This document shows, piece after piece, positions 13,901-23,755 of a stretch of DNA of 64,000 nt. A model generated the notes under the pieces. It saw nothing but the letters and a program-made list of their open reading frames with translations, was not told the DNA's origin and made no database searches. Location: positions 35,404,921 to 35,468,920 of the forward strand of contig OY365814.1 of assembly GCA_959347315.1 (NCBI GenBank). Direction: 5' to 3'. Position 1 is the stretch's first letter; every line of letters starts with the position of its first letter. The position numbers and the translations under genes were made by a program. This stretch comes from Bimastos eiseni. Taxonomy: Eukaryota > Annelida > Clitellata > Crassiclitellata > Lumbricidae.

Positions 13901-15576
13901 ACACCATGAGTAACTGCATTGGCTGACTCCAACCCTAGTGACGACACTCGTCCTAGCCAAACCTACATAGAAAGAAATTAATTATGAATGTTCATTGTTT
14001 CCTGCAAATGCCATAATATTTGCACCTAAGTTGAAAGCTGCTTTTTATAACAAGGACCACCTGTACTAAACTGAAAATTTGTAAAACGAATTTAATGAGC
14101 TGTCATATACCTATATTACACGTATATTATATATATACATATATGCATATATATAGTTTTATAAGTATACAGTATGTGTATATAGAGCGAATTTAAAGTT
14201 GATAGATAGGGTGACACAACAGTTCGTTCACCGTTTTCAAACTTAAATATCTCGGTCCAAATGAGGAAGATCGCTTAAATATTTTGGAAGCGTATACAGG
14301 ACTTGCATATTAAAAATCTCTGAAAAGTTTTAATCGAACGAGCGTTTAATGACGTGACAACTTACACTGCGGCGCGCGAGTTGCCTCATGCCTGTATGTG
14401 ACGTCAACATTATACACGCCGCTTAATTGAGTGAAAATCGACACTGGATTGTGGAAGACTGGTCTCATGTATTGTTCGCCGATGACTCGCCGTTCAAGGT
14501 GTTTCATGTATAGGCCTACCGAATGCACAAAACGCTACTGTTTGAGGTTCACAGGAGGAGAAAGTTCCTTCCGTCTGCTGCACATTTAGCCCGTAAGGGA
14601 TGCTGTGGGGGTGGGATGACGGTCTCGCAATCCTTCATTTTCTGCCAAAATTGTACAAGACTGGACTCGAAATACTGTATTACTAACAATCTTGAGTAAT
14701 ACGCGAAGTCAGCGTTCGAGAGACAACGGCAGTGTTATGCAACGACAGCTACTTGTTGGAGTACTTTAGCAGGACGGTGCTTGCTGTCTTAGTTATATCA
14801 GCTGTGACGACGAAGTGTCTGGACTACGAATTCCCTTCACGCATGAAGCCGAAGCCACCAAAGCTATCTGGATCTCTCTCCTATTTGAGAACTTGTTGAG
14901 CATTTGTCTCTCAGAGTTTATACAGATCCTGAGTCAAAGAACATTAATTCTCAAACGTCGCCTCCAACGCGAGTGAAGATCGATAGAAGTTGGGACACTT
15001 GAGTCACTGATTCATTATATGTCGTATAGAGTCGGTGCTGTCATTAAGCAGATTTACGAAAATACTGTACGCTAATAGCCTATCTGTAAGACCTATATTG
15101 TGTTATGGTCTACTAGGCCCCCTATTTTGCTTACAGTGATATTATGAGGAACGAACTGTTTCGCATGAAAGTTTTTTTTTCCTAGAAACTGGTCCTCTTC
15201 ACTTGTTTTAATATACAATGGCAATCACTGACCGGATCAAAGCCAAGTTTTTACCATTAGGCCTATCTTTCATTTGACTTATGTTTCCACTGACAAAATA
15301 TCATAAAAAATATCAAGCCCTCCCTGAGAAAACACAGTTTTAAAACTGTGTACGAACTCTTGTGTCACCCTATACACTGCCTCTAAAGTTGGTTTCGGTG
15401 TGACGAATGAATTGTTGCTTTTTCAGGTGAAACAAGACTGGCAGTTCGTGGCAATGGTTTTGGACAGGTTGTTCCTTTGGATGTTCAGTGCAGCATGCTT
15501 AGTGGGAACTTTTGGCATTATCATTCAGGCGCCAACACTCTACGACCTTAGCACTCCAATCCCGCATTCAAGCTAA
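4733..15576 (+). CDS. nicotinic acetylcholine receptor, alpha-type subunit (six coding exons)
   Basis: Predicted subunit of a pentameric acetylcholine-gated cation channel of the plasma membrane. Six exons join in frame to 559 codons: 4733-4951, 8427-8471, 9501-9610, 10407-10648, 11869-12782 and 15427-15576. The 45-bp second and 110-bp third exons match the classical nAChR exon plan. Residues about 1-29 form a signal peptide. The Cys-loop is Cys158-Cys172 with 13 residues between. Vicinal Cys234-Cys235 in loop C mark an alpha-type subunit. Principal-face aromatics are present ([27 protein letters not shown]), as is a loop D Trp (TTNVWLEQ). TM1 is about 253-276, TM2 283-304, TM3 about 313-335 and TM4 about 516-543. 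SGEK before TM2 indicates cation selectivity. Oddities are Asn292 at TM2 position 9', where Leu is usual, and a GC-AG third intron. Exon joins are inferred from splice motifs and frame; the 5' UTR is not resolved. Confidence 0.9.
4985..5105. repeat. GAG/GGA-rich repeat in nAChR intron 1
   Basis: Purine-rich GAGGAG and GAGTATGAGAAG repeats directly after the exon 1 donor. The Glu-rich, Arg-rich and Leu-rich open frames across it are by-products. Confidence 0.85.
5271..6563. mobile_element. candidate non-autonomous DNA transposon (MITE) with terminal inverted repeats
   Basis: The left end TAAGGGGCGTCCATAAATGA (5271-5290) is matched in inverted orientation by the right end at 6535-6563, whose reverse complement starts TAAGGGGCCGTCCATGAATA. 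The terminal inverted repeats run about 29 bp with a few mismatches. Modules just inside the left end recur at 1195-1262. No transposase frame is visible in the 1.3 kb between. It lies in intron 1 of the receptor gene. Confidence 0.6.
7075..7510 (+). pseudogene. decayed LINE reverse transcriptase fragment (CR1/L2-like)
   Basis: Conceptual translation with frame changes shows [20 protein letters not shown] and, further on, [20 protein letters not shown]. These are the segments after the catalytic palm and near the C-terminus of CR1/L2-type LINE reverse transcriptases. Stops and frameshifts are numerous, so it is a dead insertion in receptor intron 1. Confidence 0.6.
7511..8426. other. nAChR intron 1, distal part
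   Basis: No further repeat or exon recognised. Ends in the acceptor TTGTCCTAG at 8426. Confidence 0.5.
8427..8471 (+). CDS. nAChR coding exon 2 (45 bp)
   Basis: Encodes [15 protein letters not shown], residues 74-88, flanked by CCTAG and GTAAGA. It contains the loop D tryptophan of the complementary binding face. The length and sequence match the classical 45-bp nAChR micro-exon. Confidence 0.93.
9501..9610 (+). CDS. nAChR coding exon 3 (110 bp)
   Basis: Encodes QWYDYKLTW through [11 protein letters not shown] (loop A). It is preceded by CTTGTAG and followed by GCAAGA, a GC donor of the minority GC-AG class with the usual AG|GCAAG context. Ends in phase 2. Confidence 0.9.
10048..10310. other. 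nAChR intron 3, AT-rich part
   Basis: AT-rich sequence with a short TATATA run near 10282. Nothing else recognised. Confidence 0.4.
10318..10380. repeat. GA/GACA microsatellite
   Basis: GAGAGA followed by CAGACAGACA repeats immediately upstream of exon 4. Confidence 0.9.
10407..10648 (+). CDS. nAChR coding exon 4 (Cys-loop and loop B)
   Basis: Starts after TTTCATTTCAG, completing the Ser125 codon. Encodes [15 protein letters not shown], the Cys-loop [15 protein letters not shown] (158-172), and [12 protein letters not shown] (loop B Trp). The donor GTCAGT follows in phase 1. Confidence 0.92.
10690..11180. repeat. 39-bp minisatellite in nAChR intron 4
   Basis: About a dozen copies of a unit near 39 bp, built from TTCATTCTTCTCTTTCTCCT and CTTCATTTCTCCTGATTTT. 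Open frames on both strands here are repeat by-products. Confidence 0.9.
11330..11530. repeat. pyrimidine-rich tract
   Basis: CCTTCTCC-type low-complexity sequence in intron 4, with a similar tract at 11690-11760. Confidence 0.75.
11869..12782 (+). CDS. nAChR coding exon 5 (loop C, TM1-TM3, cytoplasmic loop)
   Basis: Preceded by TTTGCATAG and followed by GTAAGT. Encodes Cys234-Cys235 in [11 protein letters not shown]1 ([20 protein letters not shown]), TM2, TM3 ([20 protein letters not shown]), the post-TM3 amphipathic segment ([18 protein letters not shown]) and a long Gly/Ser/Ala-rich intracellular loop ending in the MA helix ([14 protein letters not shown]). The codon for TM2 position 9' (12126-12128) is AAC, Asn. 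Confidence 0.92.
12783..14206. other. nAChR intron 5, proximal part
   Basis: No exon recognised. A short TATATA microsatellite lies at 14110-14155. Confidence 0.5.
14207..15372. mobile_element. decayed mariner-like DNA transposon in nAChR intron 5
   Basis: The ends are inverted repeats of about 33 bp. The left starts TAGGGTGACACAACAGTTCG and the right, on the reverse strand, starts TAGGGTGACACAAGAGTTCG. Both outermost bases are TA, as expected for a TA target. Internally, near 14765, a degenerate QDGA motif of the kind found in mariner-type transposases can be read, and the interior has many stops. About 1.17 kb, non-functional. Confidence 0.65.
15427..15576 (+). CDS. nAChR coding exon 6 (TM4, C-terminus)
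   Basis: Preceded by CTTTTTCAG. Encodes [18 protein letters not shown] and the rest of TM4, then [13 protein letters not shown] and TAA. Joins exon 5 in phase 0, giving [15 protein letters not shown], the usual nAChR TM4 entry. Confidence 0.92.
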   Translation: MKQDWQFVAMVLDRLFLWMFSAACLVGTFGIIIQAPTLYDLSTPIPHSS

Positions 15577-15589
15577 ACCCACTCTCCTC

Positions 15590-15650
15590 CTCCTTATCTT
15601 GCTCCTCCTCCGCCTCCGCCTCCGCCTCCTTCTCCTCGTCCTCCTATAAC
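15590..15650. repeat. pyrimidine-rich tract after the receptor stop
   Basis: CTCCTCC and CGCCTC repeats in the presumed 3' UTR. No clear poly(A) signal could be assigned. Confidence 0.6.
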
Positions 15651-15839
15651 GAAGCAGATCGATAGGCCTACATGAAATAATTGAGAATCGCATTCATATA
15701 TAGGTCACTGCTAATCATGTAATATCGCTTTGACTGGCATTCATTTTGTCCATTTGTCTCCTTCACTTCCAATGAAGTCGATTTGTGTAAAAGCCGTTAT
15801 TACGAATCGATGCAGGAAACCAAGGTCATAGCCTCCATG

Positions 15840-15892
<53 letters not shown>

Positions 15893-15990
15893 GGGACAGA
15901 CAGACAGACAGGGACAGACAGACAGGGACAGACAGAGAAGGAGGGAGACAGAGAAGGAGGGAGACAGAGACAGATACAGACACAGACCGA
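15840..15990. repeat. CAGA microsatellite
   Basis: About 14 CAGA units followed by interrupted GGGACAGACAGA and GAGACAGA copies. Cys/Leu/Ser-rich frames on the minus strand are by-products. Confidence 0.92.
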
Positions 15991-15999
15991 GAGAGTTAT

Positions 16000-17100
16000 A
16001 ACTCGCGCGACCTGTTTCCAAAATTAATGAATCACCTGCTTGTATGTGCATGGGTTGTACTGATTTTTCGGCTATCTTCCTGTCTTAATAATCTCGTGTG
16101 GATCAAGGTAGACGATTGACGTTTGCTTAAGAAAGATAAATCTGGCCTTTGATAAATACCGAAATGGCCTTCATCACTTAGCCGCCTTTAAATTGTCAAA
16201 TCTATCTATATAATTACCTAAATCACGTGTCTACGTCTGTCTGTGCTGCGTCTGTCCGACAGCGCGTGATTGGACCGTGCGCAAACCCTGGTTGAGTAGC
16301 CTATTTCTGATTCGCGTTTCAAAAACGTTTTATTCACGCCTGTTTGACTCTTTTTGCGGTTATCAAAATTAAATTCATCGTGTAATGTAAGTATATTTGC
16401 AGTTATTAACATGAAATGCACATTTATTGGATGAAACTCGATTTTGAATCGGTTGAATCGCCGTTACTAATGTACGCGTGTAAGCAATGTTGTTCAGAGG
16501 GCGTTTCACGGGTAAACTTTGCGGCGCACGCTGAATTTCGTTGCCTTTGGGGCGCAAGTTGTAGCCTTTCTGTGCAATGGGAACGGGTTGAATCGTGAGC
16601 TATTATATTTGCCGACCCGTGATTCTTCACGGGTTAACTGATGGTATTAAAATCATTACGACTAATATTTCAATTTTGTACACATAAGCACAATTTGTAG
16701 AACTATATAAATAATAAAAAATGAAGACGGTTGTAATTATTGAAGGTCTTGGGTGTCCATTGTCCAATGCAGTCGGAAAAGCGAATGTTAGAAATGTTTC
16801 GGTTCGGCAGTTACTAGACCATGAGCCTCAAAGTGACGTCTAATAGATAGACTATCCCTGAGATATAGTTTGCGCATTTCAAATGGAAGAAAAGTATCTT
16901 CTTTGCAATCATCCTCTTCTTGTTCTTTGTCTCTCTTCTTAGTTCTTATTGTTCTATTATTATCACAGCTTTAGCTTCATTCTGTGATCCTCTCGTTCGT
17001 GTTTCATTTCATTTTCACTCTTCTCTATTTTCTCTATTGAGTGGACTTCTGGAAGTCCATGAGCTGTCCGACGGGTGAACGCTATTTGCCGCTCGGTCAG
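16000..17100. other. no recognisable gene
   Basis: Short open frames on both strands without recognisable domains. Confidence 0.4.
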
Positions 17101-17106
17101 AAACTT

Positions 17107-17200
17107 CATCATAATATTCCTAATCGTAATCGTAATCTCCAAACTTCTAAAGCGCCACTTGAAAGCCAAGCGCAGGGTACCAGCTCATTCACTAGCGCCA
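17107..17200 (+). repeat. dispersed SINE-like repeat, copy 1
   Basis: Contains CTTCTAAAGCGCCACTTGAA and AGCCAAGCGCAGGGTACCAG. The same modules occur at 32805-32890 and, partly, at 35985-36025. The type is not identified. Confidence 0.6.
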
Positions 17201-17449
17201 CATCAAATTTGTTAGGAGTATGGTTATGGTTAGGCCAGGGTTCAACGCAAACACGAAAAAAGCACTGGTCCGAGTAGCTTCCCTACAAAAGACGACCGTA
17301 ATGTATTACAACGTGAGCTCAACAATTGCTATGATGTGGGCTCAACCTATAAAGTATCAATTCAAAGAACTCTTATATCACATACACTCTTGTTAGGGTT
17401 AAAATTAGTTAAGGTTAGGTTTAGGCTTTTGTGTTAAAGCAGTGATGTA

Positions 17450-17640
17450 CAATGATGGGCACTTTTAACTACTGTAGTTATTAACTAGTATTTATAACTA
17501 CTATAGAAGTAGTTGCCTAGTAGTTATAAGTAGTTTTCAAGAAGTAGTTAAAGAAATATAGTTATAACTACTTTTAGCAAGTAGTTTTAAGTTAACTACA
17601 ATATTTCACATTAACTACATTTTTTCCGATATACTAATTA
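17450..17640. repeat. AACTACT/AGTAGTT low-complexity region
   Basis: Many imperfect, partly inverted copies of AACTACTTTTA and AGTAGTTATA. Could be a decayed transposon terminus; no further structure seen. Confidence 0.6.
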
Positions 17641-18399
17641 CAGGAATTTCTGTTACTTCAAAATAAACATGGACATTGCCCATTATAGTCTCATGAGTAA
17701 ATTCGCTGTGTAATTGTTTCATTCAAGTTTGCCCATACTATTGTGAGGAAGTGGGTTTCTCTCAGAGCAATAGAGAAAGCCTAAAGCATTATGCCTGTTT
17801 AATGGCCTACCTGGAGTTTGTGGCAGGATAAGAACTAGAGTAAAGCGGTGAGGTGGTCTAAGAGGGTTTGGGGTTTATGAACCAGGGTTAAAGAATGAGG
17901 AAAGCAGCAAGTACGCGGCTGTCTGACCACCAGTCATTGTGGGCAGCTAGGTTACAAGTGGGTCTGTAAGAGAGGTGACTGTCGAGTCAAGAATGCCAGG
18001 GGTGAGAGACAGACCGACAGAGAGACAGAGACAACGGTAAGAGACTGGGCATTGGCTGGATAAACCAGGTCGAGGAATTCAAGAAGCAGTCAATGCACAC
18101 AGCAAAAGGTGAGATACATGTATACAGTGATATTTTATTGAGCACAGGGAACCATTTTCCAGGCATGGTTATTTGGTGCTCCACCGGATCATTCTAGGCT
18201 TTGTAACTTAAACATTTTTGGAGTTGTAGCAGGTATTAATTGTAATTTATAGTAGTTCTTGGGAGCTATGTCAAGAGTCTCAAGACCTGTCTATTAAAAA
18301 AACACAGTATAATATGGTTTTGGGGAGTTATGTCAAGACCTGTCTAATAAAACAAACTCAGTATAATATGGTTTTAGAAGTTATATCAAGACCTGTCTA

Positions 18400-19320
18400 A
18401 TAAAAAATCGGTCTATCCAGAGGAAGTGGATACACGGATACAACAGATGTTAAAACATGGAATAATCAATCATTCGTCGTGTCCAATGACCAGTCCATTG
18501 GTTGTGGCTAAAAAGAAAGACGGTTCTTTACATTTAGCATGTGATTATCGTTATTTGAATTCGTATACTGTTAAGCAAATATCAAATGCCCAATGTGACA
18601 GATGTACCGAATAGAGTTGATAAGGCTAAGGCCATTTCCGTGTTAGATTGTCGTAGCGCATACTGGACCTGTCCTGTCGAAGCAGAAGATAAGTGGAAAC
18701 AGCATTTGTAATTCCTAGCCGTTTATATGAATTTACAAGCGTCCCATTTGGATTGACTAATTCTTGAAGAATTTTTGTGATGGCTATAAATCTTGTCTTA
18801 TACCAGTTCACTAGTTCACAGAGCCATATGTGAACGATATTGTGGTGTTATCTAATGAATGGAAGTTTATCTAATGAATGGAAGTATCATTTTAAACATT
18901 TAGAGTTGGTCTTGACAAATTGTATTAACAAAATGTGACCTTAAATTTAAAGAAAAGTTTATTTGGTGAGCATGAAGTACAACTCATACAGCATATTGTT
19001 GGATCGAGTCATATACGCATGAATCCACAAAGAATGGAAAGTTTAATTAATATTCTAATACCAAAATCCAAAAAACAGGTTAAAAACTTTTGTTTTTTTA
19101 AATTTCTACCTGGATTTATAATTTTTTCCTAATATTGCTAAACCGCTGACTAATTTCACTAACTAGCAAAAGATCGGGTTTCTTGGAACAAAACATTATA
19201 ACAGGCATTAGATACTTTGAAGAAGGCAGTCAGAGATGATGTTATGCTGTATGTTTTTGAAGTGGAAAAAACTATTTTACTTATATTGTAACAGTAGTGA
19301 TTGCTGTAGCCAGAGGTGTA
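18400..19320 (+). pseudogene. decayed Ty3/Gypsy-type LTR retrotransposon polymerase
   Basis: The first frame reads MLKHGIINHSSCPMTSPLVV then KKKDGSLHLACDYRYLNSYT, the fingers region of Gypsy-type reverse transcriptase. Later frames give KAISVLDCRSAYWTCPVEAE (motif A region), VPFGLTN-like sequence and LNLKKSLFGEHEVQLIQHIV. The frame is broken many times. No LTR or integrase is recognised on either side, so only a polymerase relic remains next to the telomeric block. Confidence 0.75.
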
Positions 19321-19340
19321 ACAAGCGGGGGAAAGAGGGC

Positions 19341-19396
19341 AGTTAGGGTTAGAGTTGGGGTTGGGGTTTGGGGTTGGGATTGGGGTTGGGGTTAGG
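19341..19396 (+). repeat. degenerate TTAGGG/TTGGGG array
   Basis: GGTTAG, GGTTGG and GGTTTG hexamers, G-rich on the + strand, directly abutting the 3' end of the first Penelope-like element. Confidence 0.75.
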
Positions 19397-19456
19397 ATTC
19401 GATCGAAAAAAACAATGATACGTCATTATTTGTTGAGCTCTGGCACAATTTGTTCT

Positions 19457-21680
19457 TCACATCTTCTGGCGCAGGTTGATTCCGTTTTGCTGGCAGGCCA
19501 TCAGGATTCGACGCCAGCAGGATGCCATAAGTCGTAATTTGTCGTCGAGTCTGGTGGGATGGTTCCTGAAAGTAGAAAGCTCAGCGGCAGTAACTTCTTC
19601 TATTGGTGTTATTGAGAGATTACTTATTGAGTGATCGGGCAAGTTGAAATGGTTACCTATAGGTGTGTCTGTGTGATTTGGGATTTCAGATGTGTAATCA
19701 ATAAGTGTTTCTGATATTTGTATGCGGATGCTATTGTCATATTGTTCGTTACAAAGGTTGCATGTAATGAGAAAAACTAAATTTTTGCTATTACAATCCA
19801 GTGGTTTAGTTATTTTGTGTTGTCTGCGTGTGTATGTGCTTGTGAATTTTTGGTGACGTTTATGTGTTTGCAAGCGTTGCACGAGTTTGAGTTGCATCTT
19901 TTGGACCCCTCTGTTTGTTAATATTATTGGTAGTTTTAGTTTTCGGAGGTGCCAATAGTTCGCCTCAATTCCTATTCCTAGAGAATGCTGCTATAACCCG
20001 AATGTTGTTAGAGTTTTGTTGCTGTTGTAACAGTTTTTTCCATTCGTATACTAGTCTTATTGAAAGCGGATTGTAAGGTATTATGATTGGTAATATTTGT
20101 TTGTTAGTAGGTGCGTTCTTTAGTTCATATTCAGCCCATATGTTTCGTTTACTTTGTCTAAGTAGTCTGTGATTATATCCTCGTTGTTTAAGACTGTGAA
20201 AGAGTATGTGGCAGGAGTTGTCGTAATCTATTTAAAATGAAAACCTTTTAAACCTTAGTAATTGCGACTTAAGAATGCCAGTAAATGTGTGTTTTGGGTG
20301 AAATGATGAATGGTGCAGTAGCTGGTGTGTGTCTGTTTCCTTAAAGTATACCCTAGTTTGTAATGTTGTTATGCCGTTTTCCGTAAGTTTGAATATTGTC
20401 GTATCTAAGAAGTTCATTTCCGTGTTGTGGTGTGTAAGAGTAATTGTAATGTCTGGTATTATTGAGTTAAGGAAGTTTTCATATTGTCTTAGTTATTCTA
20501 TTGTGCCGGGCCATATGAAAAAAATGTCATCAAGAAATCTAAAGAAATCAATGGGTTTTATGTAAAAATCGTTGCAGGCTTGTCTGTCAAATTCTATTAA
20601 GTAAATGTTGGCTAAATTAGGAGCGAATGATTTACCCATAGCTGTCCCGAATATCTGTAAGAAGAAGTTGTGGCAGAAAGAGAAGTCATTGTTTTTCATT
20701 GCAATTTCAAGTAGTTCCAATAGCTCTTTGTCAGGTCGTTTGTGATCGGGATACTTGGAGAAGAAGTTCTTGACATTACGGAGGGTGCGGTCGATATTCA
20801 TGTTTGTGTACAGAGAAGTTATATCACCTGTTACTAGTATGTGTTGGTTGTTAATTTTGCGGTTTCTAATTTTTTTTTACGAAATCATATGTATCTTTAA
20901 TGTATGATGGGTGTTTGTTTGCAAGAGGTTTTAAGAATGAGTCTATGTAATCGCTAATCCTACGCGATTCGGTGCCACAGTCACCTACTATGGGACGTCC
21001 TTCTGGCATGTCTGGGAGTGTCCATTTGTTCATTGGTTTATGTATTTTTGGAAGAAGGTAGAATTTTCTGTCGTTGTCTGTACTTTTAGCTGCTAAGATA
21101 GTCATACTGCCTAGTGTTAATATAGTCCTTTTCAAGGAGATTATCTAGGATGTCATTAATTTTCTGTATGGTTTGTAGGGTTTTATAGGGTTATAGTACT
21201 TAGTATTTTTGAGTTGTCTGTCTACTTCTGTAATGTAAGAATTTTTTTTAGTACACAAACCATACCGCCCTTATCTGCAGGTTTTATTAGTATGTCTTCA
21301 TTGTTACGTAGCTTAGTTATGCATTGTTTTTGTGTACGAGTTATGTTTTCATGTTTATTTTTAAAATAATATGCATTATTCTTTATTGGATATTCGTGCA
21401 AAATAATTTCGGTAGTTTCCTGTATCTGGGTGATTAGTTGTTCAGCTGCTAATGATAAATCTTCATCCTCAGGTGCCCAGGTGCTCGGGTCAGTAAATTG
21501 TTTGTCAATTTTATTGTGAGTCTGGTTGTCATCGCCAAAGTAATCTCTTAGTTTAATCAGTCTAATTAACCTGTGTTGTGCTTTTTCTACTTGTGTGATA
21601 TGCATTTTATTGACTGTGGGTATGAATGATAGCCCCAGGTCCAGTAAGTTAGTTTTCATTGTATTAAGTGCATATTTCGA
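19457..21680 (-). pseudogene. PLE ORF2 relic (reverse transcriptase plus degenerate GIY-YIG)
   Basis: Pieces read, in sense order: NLSKYALNTMKTNLLDLGL (start region), LIKPADKGGMVCVLKK, FYLLPKIHKPMNKW and GRPIVGDCGTESRRISDYID, then FGTAMGKSFAPNLANIYLIE (motif B), FFRFLDDIFFIWPGT (motif C), and at the end FLITCNLCNEQYDN...PIGNHFNLPDHSISNLSITP from the GIY-YIG region. At least four frame breaks separate these. Relative to canonical PLE endonucleases, YVGET is lost and the catalytic Arg position reads Thr, but the copy is generally decayed. Confidence 0.85.
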
Positions 21681-21967
21681 CAGGTTAAGTTGTAGTTTGT
21701 ACGTGCAAATGTTGGTTTAGGGTTAGTGTTAGGGTTAGTGTAGCCAGTAGTGTCAGGGTTAGGGTTAGTATTAGGGTTAATGTAATCAATAGGGTTTTGT
21801 TTTAGGGTTAGGGTTAGGGTAAGGGTTAGGGTTAGGGTTAAGGTTAGTGTAGCCAGTAGTGTCAGGGTTTGGGTTAAGTGTAGGGTTAATATAATCAATA
21901 GGGTTTTGTTTTAGTGCCCAAGATTATGATGTATTATTGAATGCGTCTTTATGTTGAGTTGAGTGTA

Positions 21968-22228
21968 TTAGTTTTGTGTGTGTTGTGTTATGTTTTGTAG
22001 GACGCGGAGTTGTGTATCCCTAGTGTAGTGTACTTGATCAGGATGTGTGAAGATGTCATGACTAGCCAAAGGTTTAATGAAGCTGATAGGGTAAGTCTTA
22101 GGAAACTTAGTGTTGATGCGAGTAAGATTATCAGTCCAAGGCTGTGAGAAGGTTGGATTGATGGATGCACCCACCACGGTAAAAGGTTTCACAGACTTAA
22201 TAGAGCAAGCCTCCAAGAATAGATTCAT
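21968..22228 (-). pseudogene. PLE ORF1 C-terminal fragment (SGNH-like domain)
   Basis: 86 codons containing VVGASINPTFSQPW and HPDQVHYTRDTQLRVLQNI, homologous to the last 90 residues of ORF1 in the intact elements, including the DxxH motif (DQVH). It is cut at its 5' side by the truncation of the element at 22256. The frame ends CAA AAC TAA, a degenerate version of the A AAA AAC TAA found in the intact families. Confidence 0.7.
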
Positions 22229-22256
22229 TGCAGGTAGTGTACGAGTAACAAAGTCG

Positions 22257-22684
22257 TTAGGGTTAGGGTTAGGGTTAGGATGAGGGTGAGGCTGAGGCTG
22301 AGGGTTAGGGTTAGGGATTTGGGTTAGGGTTAGGGTTAGGGGTTAGGGTTAGAGGTTAGGGTTAGGGTTAAGGTTAGTGTAGGCAGTAGTGTCAGGGTTT
22401 GGGTTAGTAGTTAATGTAATCAATAGGGTTTTGTTTTAGGGTTAGGGTTAGGGTAAGGGTTAGGGTTAGGGTTAAGGTTAGTGTAGCCAGTAGTGTCAGG
22501 GTTTGGGTTAAGTGTAGGGTTAGTGTAATCAATAGGGTTTTGTTTTAGTGCCCAAGATTTTGATGTATTATTGAGTGCGTCTGTATGTTGAGTTGAGTGT
22601 ATTAGTTTTGTGGGTGTTACGTTATGTTTTGTGGGATGCGGAGTTGTGTATCCCTAGTATAGTGTAGGGTTAGGGTTAGGGTTA
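22257..22684 (+). repeat. TTAGGG mosaic with PLE inter-ORF fragment
   Basis: TTAGGG and variants flank a segment (about 22370-22660) that repeats the ORF1/ORF2 border of element 1, including GCCCAAGATTTTGATGTATT and GGATGCGGAGTTGTGTATCC. A further near-copy lies at 24863-25303, showing duplication within the telomeric block. Confidence 0.8.
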
Positions 22685-23620
22685 CACATGTGAGGGGTGG
22701 GTGCACAGGCACAAGGTCTTCCTCCCCATCGGTCGTGGACGGTTGTCCGTTCTTGTCTTCTTCATTTGTTGTTGTCGTCTTGTTCTTCTTTGTTTTCTTT
22801 CTTCTTGTTCTTCTTGTGGTGTCGTTCTTCTTGTTCTGAAACAGAAATTATTTAAATCTAGTGAGTATCTGCTGTAGGCTTTATGTTTAGTGTAGGCTGC
22901 TACAACTCTATGATTTTTAAATTTAATGTTCTTAGCAATGATCCGTCTCCATTCTCGTATGAGGTGTACTGATATTGGTGAATAAGGTATAACTATAGGT
23001 ATTAGTGGTCTGTCAGTGTCCGTATTGTTTGTTTTGTTTAGATTATATGAGAACCAGATGTCATGTTTAGTTTTTCGTAGTAGTCGCTTACTGTAGCCTC
23101 GTTTGGATAGTGCCTTGAAGAGTGTGTTGCATGTTTTATCAAAGTCCGTTTTAAATGAAGAGAGGCGTTTAAAGCGTATGATTTGTGATTTAAGGATGCC
23201 TGTTGTTGTGTGTGGAGGATGAAATGATGCTACGTGCAGTAGTTGATGAGTGTCCGTTGCTTTAAAGAAGACCTTAGTTAGTAGGGTGGTGTTCGTCTCG
23301 TCGCTGTGTTTAAAGATTGTAGTGCCCAGAAAATCTACTTCAGTGTCGCTTATATTAAGATTGATTTTTATGTTTGGTATGATGGAGTTTAGGAAGGTTT
23401 CAAATTCTTTGAGTTCGGCCAGTGTGCCAGTCCAGATGAAGAAAATGTCGTCCAAGAATCTGTAGTACAGAGATGGTTTTATTTTAAAGCCGTCCATTGC
23501 TTGGTTGTCAATATCTAGTAGATATAAGTTAGCCAGGTTTGGTGCGAAAGTTTTCCCCATTGCCGTCCCAAATACTTTTAGAAAAAGTTCTTGGTCAAAG
23601 TAAAAATCGTTGATTTTCAT
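22682..23620 (-). pseudogene. PLE reverse transcriptase, C-terminal part (EN-less)
   Basis: 312 open codons, 5'-truncated. Visible are FGTAMGKTFAPNLANLYLLD (motif B), YYRFLDDIFFIWTG (motif C, FLDD), EVDFLGTTIFK, the TDTHQLLHVASFHPPHTTTG block and RGYSKRLLRKTKHDIW in the thumb. After VVAAYTKHKAYSRYS the protein runs into a basic Gln/Arg-rich tail and stops at the element's 3' end. There is no cysteine linker and no GIY-YIG domain. The fragment is open but lacks fingers and motif A, hence not functional. Confidence 0.85.
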
Positions 23621-23656
23621 TATAAGTTCAAGTAGAATTATAATTTCTTTGTCTGG
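22685..23656 (-). mobile_element. Penelope-like element 2 (endonuclease-less, 5'-truncated)
   Basis: The 3' end (ACACATGTGAGGGG on the + strand) abuts (TTAGGG)3. The 5' end is truncated within ORF2 at 23656 and followed at once by TTAGGG, the pattern of an incomplete insertion capped by telomere addition. Near the 3' end GTGCACAGGCACAAGG (22701-22714) corresponds to the shared CTGGCACA motif. Confidence 0.85.
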
Positions 23657-23755
23657 TTAGGGTTAGGGTTAGGGTTAGGGTTAGGGTTAGGGGTTAGGGG
23701 TGAGGGGTTAGGGTTAGGGTTAGAGTATAGGGCTAGGGTTAGGGTTAGGGTTAGG
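23657..23755 (+). repeat. TTAGGG array with variants
   Basis: About 16 hexamers with a few GGGGTTAG, GGGCTAG and TATAGGG variants, separating elements 2 and 3. Confidence 0.95.

Larger units (their letters stand above)
19397..22256 (-). mobile_element. Penelope-like element 1 (decayed, with GIY-YIG remnant)
   Basis: Minus-strand element with its 3' end at 19397, next to degenerate telomeric repeats, and a truncated 5' end at 22256 followed by TTAGGG. In sense order it has the ORF1 C-terminus (21968-22228), an inter-ORF stretch expanded with TTAGGG-like sequence (21690-21900), ORF2 in pieces (19457-21680) and a short 3' UTR carrying GAGCTCTGGCACAA at 19435-19448. Many stops and frameshifts make it inactive. 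Confidence 0.85.
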